8,216 nt of DNA, taken from assembly GCA_029573975.1 (NCBI GenBank), contig JAKQBU010000581.1, positions 1 to 8,216 on the forward strand. Direction: 5' to 3'. The stretch is from Planctomycetota bacterium. GTDB lineage: Bacteria > Planctomycetota > Phycisphaerae > Sedimentisphaerales > SM23-30. The translations under genes were made by a program, and so were the position numbers. Under the pieces are notes generated by a model. The model saw nothing but the letters and a program-made list of their open reading frames with translations, was not told where the DNA came from and did not search any database. Positions 7,428 through 8,216 of this stretch are shown piece after piece. The number at the start of each line of letters is the position of its first letter. Within the stretch, counting starts at the first letter, position 1.

Positions 7428-7534
7428 CATCCATGCTTTATTTCCATTTTCCGCTGACCGTTTCAACGCTCAGCCATAAACCAGACATTTTACCCCCCGC
7501 GGCTGAATTAGCAACCAATATTTTTTCCGGGCTG

Positions 7535-7562
7535 ATTCTATATACAGTTAAATTGCTGTCAG
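7535..7562 (-). promoter_or_regulatory. Candidate sigma-70-type promoter for the hisF unit
   Basis: CTGACA (7557-7562) and TAGAAT (7535-7540) are each one base from consensus and are separated by 16 bases. They lie in an AT-rich patch within the 258-base gap before hisF. Transcription from here would give a leader of roughly 185 bases that contains the predicted stem structure. The call rests on consensus match only, and the promoter rules of this organism are unknown. Confidence 0.35.
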
Positions 7563-7601
7563 AAAAAGAGTTGTGTTTATCATCACCCTTTTTTATGCGG
7601 G

Positions 7602-8216
7602 CTAGCTGCCGTACTCGAAGGCAATATGCCGAATTACGGTCCCGGATGAGCCGGGATTCTTTTCGCCTCGAACCACAATCTTGATGGTATGGGTCTTTTG
7701 GGGATCAAGGCCGGTCTTGATGAACGCAAACTGATATACCAGCGGACATTCCGCGAAATAGCAATCCACCGTCTTCTCCAGCACGCCATCGATCAGCACG
7801 TCGGCCTTGCCGCAGTCGCTGCCGGCCGCCGCTCGCCAATAGATACTGCTGCCCCGGAACGTAAATTGCACGCTTTGCCCCGCCTGGCTGGCGGTCTTCG
7901 CCTGTCCTTGGTAATAATGTTCGCCCTGTTCCACCGTCCAGCCGTCGCCGTCGTATTTCACCTTCGGGTCAGTCACACCGACGATCTGGGTTTTGCGGCT
8001 TTCGATGAGGTCGCCGGATTCGGGATGCGGCTCATAGGTATAAGAATCATACGGCGGGAAATACCGGGAGGGGGTACTGCCTTCTTTCAGGGTGATCTCC
8101 AGCACCCGGTTTTTCCCTTCCACGTTCTGCCAGTAGTTATAGACCCGCAGCTTCTGCCCGCAGGCCACCGGGTCCATCCCCTTTTCATCGGCCAGCGTGA
8201 AACCAAAAGTCGTGTT
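7602..8216 (-). CDS. C-terminal part of a protein with a carbohydrate-binding-like beta-sandwich
   Basis: Only the last 204 residues are present. The frame is open to the window edge, so the start lies outside; an internal ATG at 8177 is not a convincing start. The final module (about residues 87-203 of the visible part) has alternating beta-strand patterns: a YDGDGW opening, a QSVQFTFRGSSIYW core, a KADVLIDG turn, and a THTIKIVV strand near the end. This layout is typical of galactose-binding-like jelly-roll modules that close many secreted glycoside hydrolases and lipoproteins. The preceding 85 residues include a tyrosine- and proline-rich linker (around 50-65) that I do not recognise. Three cysteines (135, 152, 157) could form a disulfide in an exported protein. 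The catalytic part, if any, is not visible, so no activity is claimed. The stop at 7602 is 258 bases before hisF, with no clear terminator in between. Confidence 0.75.
   Translation of the reverse strand, partial: NTTFGFTLADEKGMDPVACGQKLRVYNYWQNVEGKNRVLEITLKEGSTPSRYFPPYDSYTYEPHPESGDLIESRKTQIVGVTDPKVKYDGDGWTVEQGEHYYQGQAKTASQAGQSVQFTFRGSSIYWRAAAGSDCGKADVLIDGVLEKTVDCYFAECPLVYQFAFIKTGLDPQKTHTIKIVVRGEKNPGSSGTVIRHIAFEYGS

Noticed and set aside
7447..7497. A 16-residue leader peptide as a histidine attenuator
   Set aside because: The small minus-strand frame encodes no histidine run, and no terminator/antiterminator pair with a U-tract follows.
1..8216. CRISPR array, insertion sequence, tRNA or rRNA
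   Set aside because: No regularly spaced repeats, transposase frame with terminal inverted repeats, or conserved RNA-gene sequence was seen on either strand.

Overview
The window is GC-rich bacterial DNA, and every gene I can support lies on the minus strand. Read in the direction of transcription (high to low coordinates) the order is: the C-terminal end of a probable secreted or surface protein with a carbohydrate-binding-like beta-sandwich (7602-8216, cut by the window edge); a 258-base non-coding gap holding a promoter candidate and a compact predicted RNA structure; hisF (6540-7343); a PilT-type ATPase gene (5387-6520); a membrane-anchored GspE/PilB-like gene (3689-5365); a CvpA-like membrane protein with a large C-terminal extension (1850-3619); and a class B penicillin-binding protein (1-1834, running off the other edge).

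The five genes from hisF to the penicillin-binding protein are co-oriented with gaps of 19, 21, 69 and 15 bases. Each has a plausible ribosome-binding site, and I see no terminator between them, so they look like one transcription unit. hisF is a histidine-biosynthesis gene with no hisH or other his gene in view. The other four are all envelope-related: an ATPase of the type IV pilus retraction class, a second secretion-ATPase relative tied to the membrane, a polytopic membrane protein with a long presumably extracytoplasmic part, and a peptidoglycan transpeptidase.

The most striking gene is the GspE/PilB-like one. It keeps the family layout and the C-terminal zinc tetracysteine, but the Walker A lysine, the Walker B glutamate, the Asp box and both His-box histidines are all replaced, and it carries about three N-terminal transmembrane segments. 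It sits directly after a PilT homologue whose catalytic motifs are intact. This suggests an active motor paired with a membrane-bound pseudo-ATPase, possibly working with the wall-synthesis genes downstream.

Taxonomy is a weak inference. The gene style (CvpA-like protein with a long extracytoplasmic tail, divergent GspE relatives, secreted sugar-binding-like protein) would fit a member of the Planctomycetes-Verrucomicrobia group, perhaps an anaerobic Phycisphaerae-like planctomycete, but no marker gene here settles it. Long open frames on the plus strand (for example 362-1585, 1595-2401, 2879-3607, 4196-4867, 5726-6493) are antisense shadows of the genes above.
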